A stretch of 64,000 nt of DNA, taken from Peribacillus frigoritolerans (GTDB lineage Bacteria > Bacillota > Bacilli > Bacillales > Bacillaceae). Under the pieces are notes generated by a model that saw only the letters and a program-made list of their open reading frames with translations, had not been told where the DNA came from and did not search any database. The stretch covers positions 620,001 to 684,000 of the forward strand of contig NZ_SMZY01000002.1 of assembly GCF_004358755.1 (NCBI RefSeq), given 5' to 3'. Positions 23,959 through 33,218 of this stretch are shown here, piece after piece (within the stretch, counting starts at the first letter, position 1; every line of letters starts with the position of its first letter). The translations under genes were made by a program, and so were the position numbers.

Positions 23959-23989
23959 AAACCGCCTATTTTAATAGCGCGGTTTTTTT
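23959..23989 (+). terminator. Terminator of the DUF805 gene
   Basis: AACCGC..TATT pairs with AATAG.CGCGGTT, followed by TTTTTT. Confidence 0.75.
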
Positions 23990-24073
23990 AGACTGAAAAA
24001 AAGGAGCTGCTCCCGCTTGTAGCGGATTCGATTGCAGAGTGCGTTCTTTTAATAGGTATCACAACTGGGCAAC

Positions 24074-24106
24074 ATAAAAAAGAGAACTCAACTTAATGTT
24101 GAGCTC
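24074..24106 (-). terminator. Terminator of the nucleotidyltransferase gene
   Basis: On the minus strand GAGCTCAAC and GTTGAGTTC pair around a five-base loop and are followed by TCTTTTTT. It lies about 70 bases past the stop. Confidence 0.75.
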
Positions 24107-24174
24107 CCTTGGTTGTTCCTTTTCTACATCGAAATCTCTCCGGTCTACAAACTTACTAGCCATTCTAGATAAGG

Positions 24175-24975
24175 TTATAAGTTATTACTTTTTAACAAAT
24201 CATCTAAATTGTCAACCAAATCATTTATGTCAGATAAAAGTGTTAGGGTATTGTTGCTAAGAATCATGATTATGTTTTCTTCCATCTTTTCTGGGAGATA
24301 GTTGCATGTTTTTTGTGCGATCTTAATTAACTTCTTTTCTCCAGGGTGTGGCACCTCGTTAATCGCAAATAAGATATCGAAGTAACTTGCAAGTAATGCA
24401 GTAACCCTATGATTGACACTTATGTAGTCTTTTCTTTTTAGAGCTTTCTCGATTTGCCAATAGTAGGATGTAACACTGTCACGTAATAACGGGTAATTTT
24501 TGTTAAGGATATTTTCTTTTAATTCTTTTGGAAAGGCTACGTCAATTTTATCCTGCAGTTTTTTTAATTGACCATTTTGATCATATAGTATTTTTGAATT
24601 TAAATAATTACTCCAAAAGCATGTAGTGTAACCGACCTGAGCCTGGAAATTCACTACTGTTTTCATAAGTTCGTTTTCAATCCAAGCAAAATTTCTATAT
24701 ATAATTTCTATACCAATATTGGGTTCATTTAGCATTCCATCATCTTCTGTTTCCCAATACTGGTTATTAATCTCCATATGATTCGAAAATGGTTCTAACA
24801 ATTTTTTGCGAGTGCTGGCAGGGATTTCTTGATCACTATAAATATACAAATCTATATCAGAATGTTCATCTTGGGTATTTGTTGAAAGAGAGCCAGAGAG
24901 TACAACACCTTCCACTTCTTCTAACTGTGAAAATACAGACGAAATCTTCAAAATTATGTCATTAATAGGATTCAT
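24175..24975 (-). CDS. Nucleotidyltransferase-domain protein, DUF4037-like
   Basis: A 266-residue protein with the Pol-beta-type signature VVLSGSLSTNTQDEHSDIDLYIY (GS plus DxD) at residues 24-47. The remainder is helical and resembles the DUF4037/aminoglycoside or lincosamide nucleotidyltransferase-like group. It may transfer AMP to an unknown small molecule. Codon use appears more AT-rich than in the neighbours and it stands alone between long intergenic regions, which hints at acquisition. Drug resistance cannot be inferred. Confidence 0.7.
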   Translation of the reverse strand: MNPINDIILKISSVFSQLEEVEGVVLSGSLSTNTQDEHSDIDLYIYSDQEIPASTRKKLLEPFSNHMEINNQYWETEDDGMLNEPNIGIEIIYRNFAWIENELMKTVVNFQAQVGYTTCFWSNYLNSKILYDQNGQLKKLQDKIDVAFPKELKENILNKNYPLLRDSVTSYYWQIEKALKRKDYISVNHRVTALLASYFDILFAINEVPHPGEKKLIKIAQKTCNYLPEKMEENIIMILSNNTLTLLSDINDLVDNLDDLLKSNNL

Positions 24976-25655
24976 TTTGGCTTTCTTCCCATCTATTTTT
25001 TTTATCGTTCTTCAACTTTTACCCAACTAGTAACTTACCGAAATAATGTGTCTACCTTTTAGGGGTCACTTCAAATGCAGTTCTTTTATTATTTACTGAA
25101 AAATTAACATAATCGTTTTATCTACAAAAATTTCATATCGTTACTCAACAATCCTGCTCTTTTAACTGATATTACCATTTTATCATAAATATCCAAGATT
25201 CTGCATTTAATCATTCAATGAGAAAAGCACTCCATTTTCAAGTGAAATGGTGTGTTTATTCAATCCGATTTTCCTGCTTTTTACCTCTGAACCGAACCCA
25301 CCTATCAATTCTAGAGACTCCCCCGCCATTGCTCTTATTACAATAAATCAGTCGCAATTAGGCAATTAGAAGTGATTTTCCACAACTTCATGAAAAGAGT
25401 CATTTTAGATAATCAAGGTGGATACAGATAAGGGAAAGTTTTCTTTATGTAAGGCTGTGTTCGCATTGATTATTGCTTTGCGTATAAATAATTCACACGG
25501 ATCAAGTTCTCGGTCGTGCTCTTTTCTTCAAATTTGAAGATATAGGGTTATTTTAGACAGCATAAGGAGTGTAAAAAATCCAGAACCAGAATTTTCACTG
25601 ACTGGCTAAAGCAACTATGTTATCAGGATGGACAGAAACATGAGGAGGCTTTTCC
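24976..25655. other. 680-bp intergenic region without a clear gene
   Basis: AT-rich and without a convincing open frame. It holds a hairpin near 25231-25254 (CCATTTTCAAGTGAAATGG) and a left-end fragment of the terminal-inverted-repeat element at 25451-25480. A leader for the nucleoside hydrolase gene is possible at the right end, but I see no recognisable riboswitch. Confidence 0.5.
25451..25480 (+). repeat. Left-end fragment of the TIR (MITE-like) element
   Basis: AAGGCTGTGTTCGCATTGAT followed by TATTG matches the left end of the copy at 50925 (AAGGCTGTGTTCGCATAGAT, TGTTG). No right end is present nearby, so only a remnant remains. Confidence 0.55.
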
Positions 25656-26603
25656 ATGGCAATAAAGATTCTGTTATTTGGAGATATCGGCATTGATGAC
25701 ATTGTTGCCCTTATATATGGAGCGCTGCATGATGAGATTGAGATCGTTGGAGTTGTGGCTGATTACGGAAATATACCGAGGAAAAATGCGATGGCAAGCG
25801 TCCAATATTTGCACGATTTATTTAACCAATCTGATCAAATCCCCATTTTTGAAGGGGCAGAGCTTCCAATGACAGGCGAAAATCCTACTTATTATCCTGA
25901 AATCCACGGAGAGTATGGGCTGGGTCCCATCATTCCAGAGCAGGAGTATTCGGGTAAGGGAGAAAATTTTATGGAAATCGCAAAGGTGATCGAAGCTCAC
26001 GGAAATGACCTGATCATTGTCAGTATTGGAAGGCTTACATCTCTCGCCACCATGTTTATTCACTACAAATCGTTAATGAACAGCGTAAAAGCTTGTTACG
26101 TAATGGGCGGAGCTTTTTGGGTGCCTGGAAATGTTACTCCTGTTTCAGAAGCCAATTTCCATGCAGATCCTGTTGCAGCCAAAGTGGTTGTGACTCACGC
26201 ACGGAATTTGACGATCATCCCCTTGAATGTAACCGAGCGTGCGATCGTCAATCAAGAAATGGTCGACTACATTGCAGGCATTGGGAAAGCAAAGATTTTA
26301 AAGCCTGTGCTTGACTACTATTATGCTTTTTATAAAAAAAGAAATCCCGCTGCACCCGGAAGTCCCGTTCACGACGCCTTAACCATCATGGCTCCGCTAC
26401 ATCCTGAAATGCTGACATATCAATCACTGCCTGTCTATATCGTCCAGGCAAAAGACGGGATGGAGAGAGGCCACAGTATTGCCGATATTAGACCCTATGC
26501 TACATTCAGTGATACAGAGAAAAAACACCGGATCGCATTTGATCTGGATTATCGTCTATTCTTTTCTCATTTTATGTCCACCATGACAGGGGAACGATTT
26601 TAA
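25656..26603 (+). CDS. Inosine-uridine-type nucleoside hydrolase, divergent active site
   Basis: A 315-residue protein of the IunH/rihB nucleoside N-ribohydrolase family. The Ca-binding N-terminus, usually DxDPGxDD, reads LLFGDIGIDD: D10, D14 and D15 are kept, but the first aspartate is Phe8. Other signatures are present: the YGN loop (VADYGNIP), the central GGAFWVPGNVTPVSEANFHADP block and the C-terminal HDALTIMAPLHPE with the last Ca ligand. It would split nucleosides to base and ribose in salvage, although the altered first residue may change activity or substrate. Monocistronic, with GAGGAGG before the ATG. Confidence 0.85.
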   Translation: MAIKILLFGDIGIDDIVALIYGALHDEIEIVGVVADYGNIPRKNAMASVQYLHDLFNQSDQIPIFEGAELPMTGENPTYYPEIHGEYGLGPIIPEQEYSGKGENFMEIAKVIEAHGNDLIIVSIGRLTSLATMFIHYKSLMNSVKACYVMGGAFWVPGNVTPVSEANFHADPVAAKVVVTHARNLTIIPLNVTERAIVNQEMVDYIAGIGKAKILKPVLDYYYAFYKKRNPAAPGSPVHDALTIMAPLHPEMLTYQSLPVYIVQAKDGMERGHSIADIRPYATFSDTEKKHRIAFDLDYRLFFSHFMSTMTGERF

Positions 26604-26642
26604 TACATGAAAAAAGAGCCGATCTAATTATAAATGAATCAA

Positions 26643-26668
26643 GGAAAAAAGCTGCCTTTATGACAGCT
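26643..26668 (-). terminator. Terminator of the DUF1259 gene
   Basis: On the minus strand AGCTG and CAGCT flank an eight to ten base loop and are followed by TTTTTT. About 27 bases past the stop. Confidence 0.6.
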
Positions 26669-26694
26669 CACGTATACCAATAGAGAGAAATCCG

Positions 26695-27081
26695 TTAGTT
26701 CCTTAACGCTTTTCTGACACTCTTTGCAAAAACTAAGGGATCTTCTACAGCTTCGATATTCACGTAAATCAAATTCGGCTGATCAAAAAGCCACTCATTG
26801 TGTATGGACGAAACAAGGATGCCTTTTTTAAGAATGGAAGCAGCAAAATGTTCTACTTCATTTTGCAAGAGTGCCACCCTGCCTAAGCACAAGGCCAGCC
26901 CAGTCTTCTTATTCCTTGATTCAAATGAGAAGGAAGAGGTTACTCTAAAACGTTTTCCTAAAATAGTTGCTTTTATTTCATCCCGACTGATCGTTGCCAC
27001 ACATTTCCCGCCCGCAAATCCTTCTTGGCCTCCGATCATTTCAGCAAACTTTTGACAAATCAATTCATCTTTAGACGTCAT
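26695..27081 (-). CDS. DUF1259 (LppY/LpqO-like) protein, single domain
   Basis: A 128-residue protein matching one repeat of DUF1259. The decisive segment is GILVSSIHNEWLFDQPNLIY, which corresponds to the conserved HNH/HNE-x-L-x-x-x-P-x-L-x-F/Y motif, followed by a V-x-I/F-x-A strand. The family usually has two such repeats and a signal peptide, whereas this version is cytoplasmic and single. The function is unknown. Strong GGGAGGAGATG site upstream. Confidence 0.75.
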   Translation of the reverse strand: MTSKDELICQKFAEMIGGQEGFAGGKCVATISRDEIKATILGKRFRVTSSFSFESRNKKTGLALCLGRVALLQNEVEHFAASILKKGILVSSIHNEWLFDQPNLIYVNIEAVEDPLVFAKSVRKALRN

Positions 27082-27200
27082 CTATTCATCTCCTCCCTAG
27101 TATTAATAGAGTATGAATAAATGAATAGCCCCGAAACGGATACACATCTATTTTGAAATAAAAATGACGATTATTAGCAAATGAAAACAATCATTTCAAA

Positions 27201-27226
27201 CAAAAAGCCGCCAATAATGGCAGCCC
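27201..27226 (-). terminator. Terminator of the OsmC gene
   Basis: GGCTGCC pairs with GGCGGC (one G-T) around ATTATT and is followed on the minus strand by TTTTTG. Confidence 0.7.
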
Positions 27227-27243
27227 CTGATCATCTCTTCCCG

Positions 27244-27669
27244 TTATATCTTCTGTTCCCCGTTTACCCCATTAATGGAATACCCTGCCGTTATCTCCGC
27301 ATTGAGCGATTGTGAAACCGAACAATATTTGTCCTTCGACAGCTGAATGGCTCTGATTACCTTGTCTTCTGGCAGATCTCCTTCCAATACGTAATGAATA
27401 TGGATCGCCGTAAAGCGTTTTGGATGATCTTCAGCTCGTGTGCCGCTAACTTCCATGTAAAAAGACGCGGGACTCAGCCTCATTTTTTGAAGGATGGATA
27501 TGATGTCAATCCCTGTACAGCCTGCAACTGCATTCAATAGCAGCTCCGTCGGTCTTGCGCCAGTATTTTCTCCGCCAAAGTCTTCTGCTGCATCCATTTT
27601 CACTTCATGGCCTGATGGCGTTGTGCCGGAGAAACTCATTTTCCCGTTCCATTTGATTGATGTGTTCAT
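27244..27669 (-). CDS. OsmC-family peroxidase-like protein
   Basis: A 141-residue OsmC/Ohr-fold protein. The two reactive cysteines are at the expected places: C51 in LLLNAVAGCTGIDIISIL and C116 in KDKYCSVSQSL. OsmC proteins reduce organic peroxides with thiols. The YhfA-like branch, to which the spacing points, is less well studied. Placed just downstream of proA but with its own ribosome binding site (AAGGGGCTGGGAA); a 33-bp gap to proA would allow cotranscription. Confidence 0.85.
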   Translation of the reverse strand: MNTSIKWNGKMSFSGTTPSGHEVKMDAAEDFGGENTGARPTELLLNAVAGCTGIDIISILQKMRLSPASFYMEVSGTRAEDHPKRFTAIHIHYVLEGDLPEDKVIRAIQLSKDKYCSVSQSLNAEITAGYSINGVNGEQKI

Positions 27670-27702
27670 TATTCCCAGCCCCTTTTGACTTAATATAGTT
27701 AG

Positions 27703-28950
27703 CTATTCCCTGATCTGTCCATTTCCATATATAAAGTGTTTGCTTGAGGTGAGAGCAGGCAGCCCCATCGGCCCCCTTGCATGCAATTTTTGCGTGCTAA
27801 TGCCGATCTCTGCTCCATATCCGAACTCAAAGCCATCTGTAAACCGTGTTGATGCATTATGATAAACAGCTGCTGCATCTACCCGTGTTTGAAACTGAGC
27901 TGCATGTGCTGCGTCTTGCGAAATGATGGCCTCTGAGTGCTTCGTTCCATATTGATTGATATGCTGAATGGCTTCTTCTACACTCTTAACTGTTTTGATA
28001 CTTACGGTAAGCGCCAAGTATTCCGTGCTCCAGTCTTCTTCAGCGGCTGGTTTTGCTTTTGAAAAAATGGACCGGATTTGCTCATCTCCAAAGATTTCAA
28101 CAGCGTGCTCATGAAGCTTCTTCAATAGAGTTTCTCCATTGGCTTGAAGCCAGTTTTCATGGATCAATATCGTTTCAATCGCATTGCATACTGATGGACG
28201 CTGTGTTTTTCCATTTAGAACAATTCGTTCAGCCATGATCGGATCTGCTGATTCATCGATGTAAATATGACAGTTCCCAGCGCCTGTTTCAAGGACCGGA
28301 ACAGTTGATTCTTTAACAACTGTATCGATTAATTTTTTTCCGCCGCGAGGAATTAATACATCCAGGTATTCATTAAGAGTGAAAAGCTCTTTCGCTGTTT
28401 CACGGCTGGTGTCTTCAATTAGCTGAACAGCATCCTGCGGAATAGCGGTTTGTTCGAGAGCGCGATGGATGATAGCTACCAGCGCTTTATTTGAATGGAT
28501 GGAGGATGAACTCCCTCTTAGAATGACCGCATTTCCTGTTTTTAATGAAAGAGTTGCGGCATCAATGGTGACGTTTGGCCTCGCTTCGTAAATCATGCCG
28601 ATTACTCCAAGCGAAACACGCTTTTTCTGAATATGAAGTCCGTTTTCTTTTTCGATCGTTTCAAGGATTTCTCCAATTGGGTCTTGGAGTTCAATCAAGA
28701 GACGAATGGCGTGTGCCATGTCTTCGATGCGCTTTTTATTCAGCAGCATCCGGTCCAGGATAGAGTCAGATACGCCATTTGCTTTTCCAAACTGGAGATC
28801 CTTTTGATTTTCGGCGATGAGATAGTCTTGCTCGTTTTCTAATTGCTGGGCAATTTTTTCTAATGCCGTGTTTTTCTCTTCCGTCGTTTTTTCGATTAAT
28901 TGATAGCTGACAGCTTTGGCTGCCTTGCCTTTTCTTAGCACTTCACTCAT
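27703..28950 (-). CDS. proA: Gamma-glutamyl phosphate reductase ProA
   Basis: A 415-residue NADPH-dependent reductase of the aldehyde dehydrogenase superfamily. It turns gamma-glutamyl phosphate into glutamate semialdehyde in proline synthesis. Signatures: [20 protein letters not shown] (substrate/cofactor region), [11 protein letters not shown], and the catalytic cysteine in [18 protein letters not shown]. Length is normal. It follows proB by 18 bases in a proBA operon under a proline T-box. GGAGGGGG upstream. Confidence 0.97.
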   Translation of the reverse strand: MSEVLRKGKAAKAVSYQLIEKTTEEKNTALEKIAQQLENEQDYLIAENQKDLQFGKANGVSDSILDRMLLNKKRIEDMAHAIRLLIELQDPIGEILETIEKENGLHIQKKRVSLGVIGMIYEARPNVTIDAATLSLKTGNAVILRGSSSSIHSNKALVAIIHRALEQTAIPQDAVQLIEDTSRETAKELFTLNEYLDVLIPRGGKKLIDTVVKESTVPVLETGAGNCHIYIDESADPIMAERIVLNGKTQRPSVCNAIETILIHENWLQANGETLLKKLHEHAVEIFGDEQIRSIFSKAKPAAEEDWSTEYLALTVSIKTVKSVEEAIQHINQYGTKHSEAIISQDAAHAAQFQTRVDAAAVYHNASTRFTDGFEFGYGAEIGISTQKLHARGPMGLPALTSSKHFIYGNGQIRE

Positions 28951-28968
28951 GTTTTTTCCCCCTCCGTT

Positions 28969-30060
28969 TCAGGCTTTGACCCAGCGGTCGCGGTGAATTA
29001 CTTCTATAGAGCTGATTTCGTCTGTTAATTCGTGGCTTCGTTTCCCCATTACTTGTTTCAGGCTTTCTGATGAATAGAGCACTTCTCCTTTTCCAAGCAG
29101 ACCGTTTGTTCCGAAAACTTCTACGACGTCACCTGCTTCAAATGTTCCGGTAATGTCGTAAATGCCCGCCGGCAAAAGACTTCTGCCGTTTGCGGTCAAT
29201 GCAAGCTCGGCGCCTTGATCAACATAGATTGTTCCTCTGACGAGTGAGTGCAGGGCAATCCATTGCTTGCTGCTGTTGATGAAGGAACGGCTGTCTCCGC
29301 CTATGTAAGTTCCATCGCCTTTTCCTTCAAGAATTTCAATGAATTTTCCTGCTCCAATTCCTACCCCGATAAAAATGTTCACGCCTAAAGTCAGCGCCGT
29401 TTTTGAAGCAATCAGCTTCGATTTCATGCCGCCTGTTCCTGCGAGTGATCCAGCACCTTCAGCTCCCTGCATCATTTCATCTGTGATTTCCTGAAGCTGA
29501 TCGTATTTTTTAGCTTCAGGATTTTCACGAGGATTGGAGTCATACAATCCGTTAATGTCCGTTAAAATGATCAGCTGATCTGCCTGCACAAGACCGCTGA
29601 CAAGAGCTGACAGCATGTCATTGTCGCCAAACGTTAATTCTTCTACGGAGACAGTGTCGTTTTCATTGATGATTGGCAGAATGCCGCGGTCCAGAAGCTC
29701 GCGAATGGTGGCATAGGCATTTTTATAGCGGTCCTTTTTTGAAAAATCGTTGCGGGTGAGCAGAATTTGCGCAGGAATGATGCCAAAACTGCCCAACTGC
29801 TCCATATAGGATTGAATCAAGAGACTTTGTCCAACCGCAGCGGCTGCCTGCTTTCCTTTTAGCGTAACAGGTCTTGCCGGATAGCCCAGTTTTCTGAAGC
29901 CTGCGGCTACTGCTCCCGATGAGACGAGCAGCACTTCATGGCCTTCTTTTCTTAAGGCAGCGATTGCCGCAATATGATCGGTAAACTTCTCCTGATCAAT
30001 TTCTCCTTTGCGGTTTGTTAAGGAGCTGCTGCCGATTTTAACGACAATACGTTTTTTCAT
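28969..30060 (-). CDS. proB: Glutamate 5-kinase ProB
   Basis: A 363-residue kinase. It phosphorylates glutamate for proline synthesis. Residues 1-255 form the amino-acid kinase domain ([54 protein letters not shown]) and about 275-360 the C-terminal PUA domain ([20 protein letters not shown]). ProB proteins with PUA are usually feedback-inhibited by proline. First gene of the operon behind the T-box leader, with AGGAGG before the ATG. Confidence 0.97.
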   Translation of the reverse strand: MKKRIVVKIGSSSLTNRKGEIDQEKFTDHIAAIAALRKEGHEVLLVSSGAVAAGFRKLGYPARPVTLKGKQAAAAVGQSLLIQSYMEQLGSFGIIPAQILLTRNDFSKKDRYKNAYATIRELLDRGILPIINENDTVSVEELTFGDNDMLSALVSGLVQADQLIILTDINGLYDSNPRENPEAKKYDQLQEITDEMMQGAEGAGSLAGTGGMKSKLIASKTALTLGVNIFIGVGIGAGKFIEILEGKGDGTYIGGDSRSFINSSKQWIALHSLVRGTIYVDQGAELALTANGRSLLPAGIYDITGTFEAGDVVEVFGTNGLLGKGEVLYSSESLKQVMGKRSHELTDEISSIEVIHRDRWVKA

Positions 30061-30178
30061 GGGATTGGACCTCCTAATTTGAATGGATAATTGCTGGCTG
30101 CATTTTCTTGTTTGCGATAACTTGCTTTTCCCAGCCGAATTTGACGTTTTTATCCGAACCGATTAAAACGATAAATAC

Positions 30179-30421
30179 AAAAAAAGCCCTTCTCATCCTT
30201 ATAGAAAGGACGAAAAGGGCTTGGCTTTTCCGTGGTACCACCTTAGTTGGATGCACGCAGCATCCCGCTTTGCCTGATAACGCCAGGTTGATGGCGCCTA
30301 TGTTTTTGGCATAGGACTCTGAGGGCAGGTTCTGCGGCTTTGCTGCGGCAGGGTCTTCCAGCTGATAAACCCCGCTCTCTGTCACATAAAGACCCGCATA
30401 CTAGTCCCTCTTCAACGTTCA
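30179..30421 (-). ncRNA. Proline-specific T-box riboswitch of proBA
   Basis: The leader contains the T-box core AAGGTGGTACCACGG (plus-strand 30230-30244) followed by a terminator (AAGCCCTTTTCGTCC...AAGGGCTT and seven T). The UGGU in the antiterminator bulge suits a tRNA with discriminator A. In stem I the stretch GCAGAACCTGCC offers CCT as specifier codon (proline). Uncharged tRNA-Pro would stabilise the antiterminator and switch on proBA. The specifier was assigned by eye; exact folding was not computed. Confidence 0.88.
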
Positions 30422-30434
30422 TTGATTTTTATAT

Positions 30435-30463
30435 ATTATGCGGAGTAAATGTCTTTATGTCAA
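30435..30463 (-). promoter_or_regulatory. Sigma-A promoter of the proBA T-box leader
   Basis: Minus strand: TTGACA (30458-30463), 17-base spacer, CATAAT (30435-30440). The start of transcription would fall just before the T-box leader. Confidence 0.85.
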
Positions 30464-30578
30464 GAACTTCCTCTGTTATTTTTTCCACTCAAAACCGTGC
30501 GATACACATCCGATGCTGAGAATTAAGACCAAAATATATACCGTGTTGTTCAGCCATTTTGGCATGATGCATCATCCT

Positions 30579-31397
30579 TTATTTTATTTTTGCTTCTTCG
30601 TAATACTTTGCAAGCTCAATAATCATGGCACCCATTCTCTCAAGATCAGGTGCAAGCGGATTGCGGACGCCTTCTTCCGTTAAAGCTTCTGCCGTAATTT
30701 TTCCAACTGCCACAGGCAGGACATCAGTATTAAATGCATGAAGAATTTCCTGCAGGCACCCATTTTTTTTCACATAGGTAAAAAATTCGCGCACTTGTAT
30801 CGCCGCTGTAAAACAAACTGCATCTACTTGATGGCTCTGCATTTCATCACAAAGCAGGCTGACTGCCTTCTCGTCGGGAGCTATATGCTGATAAGGCAAA
30901 ACCTGCAGAACAGAAGCGCCTTTATCTTTAAGAAATTTGATCAGCGCTGGAGCTGTTTCCCCGTGAAGCTGAACCATAACCTTCTTACCGTTTAAATCCT
31001 CGTTTTCTAAAGCGCGCACAAGCCCTCTTGTCGTCCCGTCATCATCTTTTGCAGCGGGTGCTAAATCAAGCTTTTTCAGAGCAGCAAACGTTTTGTACCC
31101 TCTGGATGCGATTTTCGCCTGATGAATTCTTTTCAAATAAGCTCCTTCTTCCCCCAGTTTCCGGGCAAGATTTAAAAGCGTTTCCGTTCCTATACCCGTT
31201 GTAAAGATAACCCAATCGGCACCTTCTTGAATAAATTTTCTCAGATCGGGTTCAACCTGTTCCTCCGCCAAAAAGACGGTTCCCTGCAGAGAACGCACTA
31301 GCGGTATTCCCCCCTGCTTTTCAATTAACGTGCTGATTTCATCTGTTTTTCGTGAACCTGCGATGACAATCCGTTTTCCTTCTAAACCTTTTCCCAT
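30579..31397 (-). CDS. Uroporphyrinogen-III synthase (HemD)-like protein
   Basis: A 272-residue two-domain HemD-fold protein. It begins GKRIVIAGSRKTDEISTLIE, and the second half has VDAVCFTAAIQVREFF, the usual strand-loop with the F-T-S/A segment, then LPVAVGKITAEALTEEGV, the family's C-terminal motif. HemD cyclises hydroxymethylbilane to uroporphyrinogen III. It stands alone, away from a hem operon, so it is probably a second copy serving sirohaem or cobalamin, or a protein with a changed role. Unusual for a main hemD. Confidence 0.8.
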   Translation of the reverse strand: MGKGLEGKRIVIAGSRKTDEISTLIEKQGGIPLVRSLQGTVFLAEEQVEPDLRKFIQEGADWVIFTTGIGTETLLNLARKLGEEGAYLKRIHQAKIASRGYKTFAALKKLDLAPAAKDDDGTTRGLVRALENEDLNGKKVMVQLHGETAPALIKFLKDKGASVLQVLPYQHIAPDEKAVSLLCDEMQSHQVDAVCFTAAIQVREFFTYVKKNGCLQEILHAFNTDVLPVAVGKITAEALTEEGVRNPLAPDLERMGAMIIELAKYYEEAKIK

Positions 31398-31526
31398 GTT
31401 ATATCCCCATTTCCACTGACTATATCGATTTTTTCTTATAATAAAGGTATCATTCCACCATCAATCTATCAATCTTATCTTAATAACCTCTCAATGTGTT
31501 TTTTTTCACAAAGTGTTCAAACTTTA

Positions 31527-31540
31527 TGTAATCGCTTTCA
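31527..31540 (+). promoter_or_regulatory. Perfect CcpA cre site
   Basis: TGTAATCGCTTTCA matches the cre consensus TGWAANCGNTNWCA at every fixed position. A TATAAT box (31552-31557) follows after 11 bases, so CcpA would cover the -35 region of the small gene at 31635 and repress it. It is also 130 bp before the divergent HemD-like gene. Confidence 0.65.
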
Positions 31541-31634
31541 CAATCTTATAGTATAATGGAAATATACTCACAGAAACCCAATTTTACAGATTAATTAACT
31601 TTAAATATAACAACATGTGAAAGGAGAAATCATC

Positions 31635-31817
31635 ATGATCTTAAAAGCATTGAGACGGAATAAATTAGTAACGGTGAACTACTACATTGACGGTGCGATT
31701 CAAACATTAAAGGGCCGCGTCCATAATCTGGACCTGAGCGATCAGACGCTTTCTTTAGAAGACGAGAACAAGAACATTTTCTCGATCAGGCTTGCGGGGA
31801 TCAAAGAGATTTATTGA
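31635..31817 (+). CDS. Small protein, YolD-like or SH3-like fold, 60 aa
   Basis: The ATG at 31635 follows AAAGGAG (a GTG at 31617 in the same frame is less likely). The sequence MILKALRRNKLVTVNYYIDG, then TLKGRVHNLDLSDQTLSLED and IFSIRLAGIKEIY, alternates short strands as in YolD-like or Sm/SH3-barrel small proteins of Bacillus. The exact family is uncertain. A cre site sits at its promoter. Confidence 0.65.
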   Translation: MILKALRRNKLVTVNYYIDGAIQTLKGRVHNLDLSDQTLSLEDENKNIFSIRLAGIKEIY

Positions 31818-31824
31818 CACAGGA

Positions 31825-31855
31825 AAGAGCATCATGCGCAAATGATGCTCTTTTT
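31825..31855 (+). terminator. Terminator of the 60-aa gene
   Basis: AGAGCATCAT and ATGATGCTCT form a 10-bp stem with a six-base loop, followed by TTTTCTTTT. Confidence 0.88.
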
Positions 31856-31903
31856 CTTTTCCTTATAAACTTCCTAATTCTTTCAAAACAGTTCTTCTCT
31901 CAT

Positions 31904-32921
31904 CTATTCTCTAAAACTCTGCAGAACCGTTCCCGAACCATTCTCCACCTTCACTTCCGCATAAGCCCCGTTAATCAGCGTGATTTGCGGAGGCTGATGA
32001 CCGCAATCGATGTCATAAATGACCGGAATGTTCAATTCCTCAGTCAAATCTTCGTATACATCAAGCACTGTATACTGATCGACTGGATGATTTGCAGCAC
32101 TTCTTCCGAACAAAATGCCTGAGCAGTTTTCAAACCATCCTGCAAGTTTCATCTGAACAAGGGATCTGCGCAAATCGGCTGTTGAAAGCTCACAGTTCTC
32201 GAAGTACCAGAGAATGGGTTCGTTCGGGATATGCTGTTCTCTGAATGTTTTAACATCCCCAAATGGTGTTCCGGCCAGTTGTCTGATTGCATCGATGCAT
32301 CCTCCGAGCAGCCTGCCTTCTGTTTTTTCTGACCGATTGGACACCGTCTTCCATTCTGTAGCTTTGAGTTAAATGAAAAATATGCGGCGTCGGATTGTTG
32401 TGTTGCCACTCTTTCTGGTAATGGCTTGAGGAGAATTGAAGAATCGATTCTCCGATTTTTGTCTTCAGAACGTTTTCCCACATTGCTGTAGTTGGATCAG
32501 ACTTCTCGCCTCTTAAATCGACAAGGTTCGTTCCATGAGCCGTCGCCATTCCTGTCTTTAGAGTAATTGCAAACAGCAGCAGACTGATATCTGAGTATCC
32601 AAGCACCCATTTCTGTTTGATTGATTCATAGTCAATATGTTCAATCATTTCGATCAAAAGCTCTCCGCCCCATGGAGGGATGATTAAATCGATTTCCTCG
32701 TCCTGCATCATGCGGTTAAATTCTTCAGCTCTTGTTTTGGCAGGGGCTGATTTAGCTTTTTCCTGCGTCCAGGCTGTTTCACCGCAGATTACTTTATAGC
32801 CTTTGGATTCCATGCGGCTGCAGGCTTGGGTAAGAATATCGTGCAGTTCAGATGGTACTCCCGATGAAGGTGCGGTTACTCCGATTGTTGCATCATTTTT
32901 TAAGATAGGATAGGTAATCAT
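31904..32921 (-). pseudogene. Frameshifted S66-family LD-carboxypeptidase/MccF-like gene
   Basis: Two overlapping minus-strand frames together give one S66 peptidase. The first (from ATG 32921, AGGAGGAAATCT site) holds MITYPILKNDATIGVTAPSS and the nucleophile motif WVLGYSDIS. The second holds EGRLLGGCIDAIRQL (catalytic glutamate region) and DIDCGHQPPQITL (catalytic histidine). Between them, near 32360-32375, the reading frame must move by one base: frame one runs HIFHLTQSYRMEDG, while the family text ATEWKTVSNRSEKTEG lies in the other frame. It is either a broken gene or a sequencing error. An intact protein would have about 338 residues and act on muropeptides or peptide antibiotics. Confidence 0.8.
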
Positions 32922-32955
32922 AGATTTCCTCCTGAACGTTTTAGGTGTTTTTTTC

Positions 32956-33176
32956 AGGCTGTTTTCGCATAGATATTTGTTAACATTATAAATGTTGTCC
33001 GTTCCTTTCCGCTCCAGGAACTTGCTTTCCGCGGGGAGCATGGGAGCCTCCTCGGCTTTGCCTGTGGGGTCTCCCAATTTGCTCTACTTCCCGCAGGAGT
33101 CAAGTTCCTTCCGCTTCAATCCACTTAAGGCTTTTAACATTTAATCCGTTAGCAACAATATTTATGAAAATAGCCT
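32956..33176. repeat. TIR (MITE-like) element, full copy
   Basis: The ends AGGCTGTTTTCGCATAGATA and, reversed, AGGCTATTTTCATAAATATT are imperfect terminal inverted repeats. The interior carries the GC-rich palindrome CTTTCCGCGGGG...GGGAGCC...GGGTCTCCC...CCCGCAGGAGTC that is widespread in Bacillus intergenic DNA. No open frame. The element lies directly upstream of the broken S66 gene. Confidence 0.75.
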
Positions 33177-33218
33177 TTTTATTAAGAAAAGAGAATCCTT
33201 CAAGATTTTTTTGATCAT

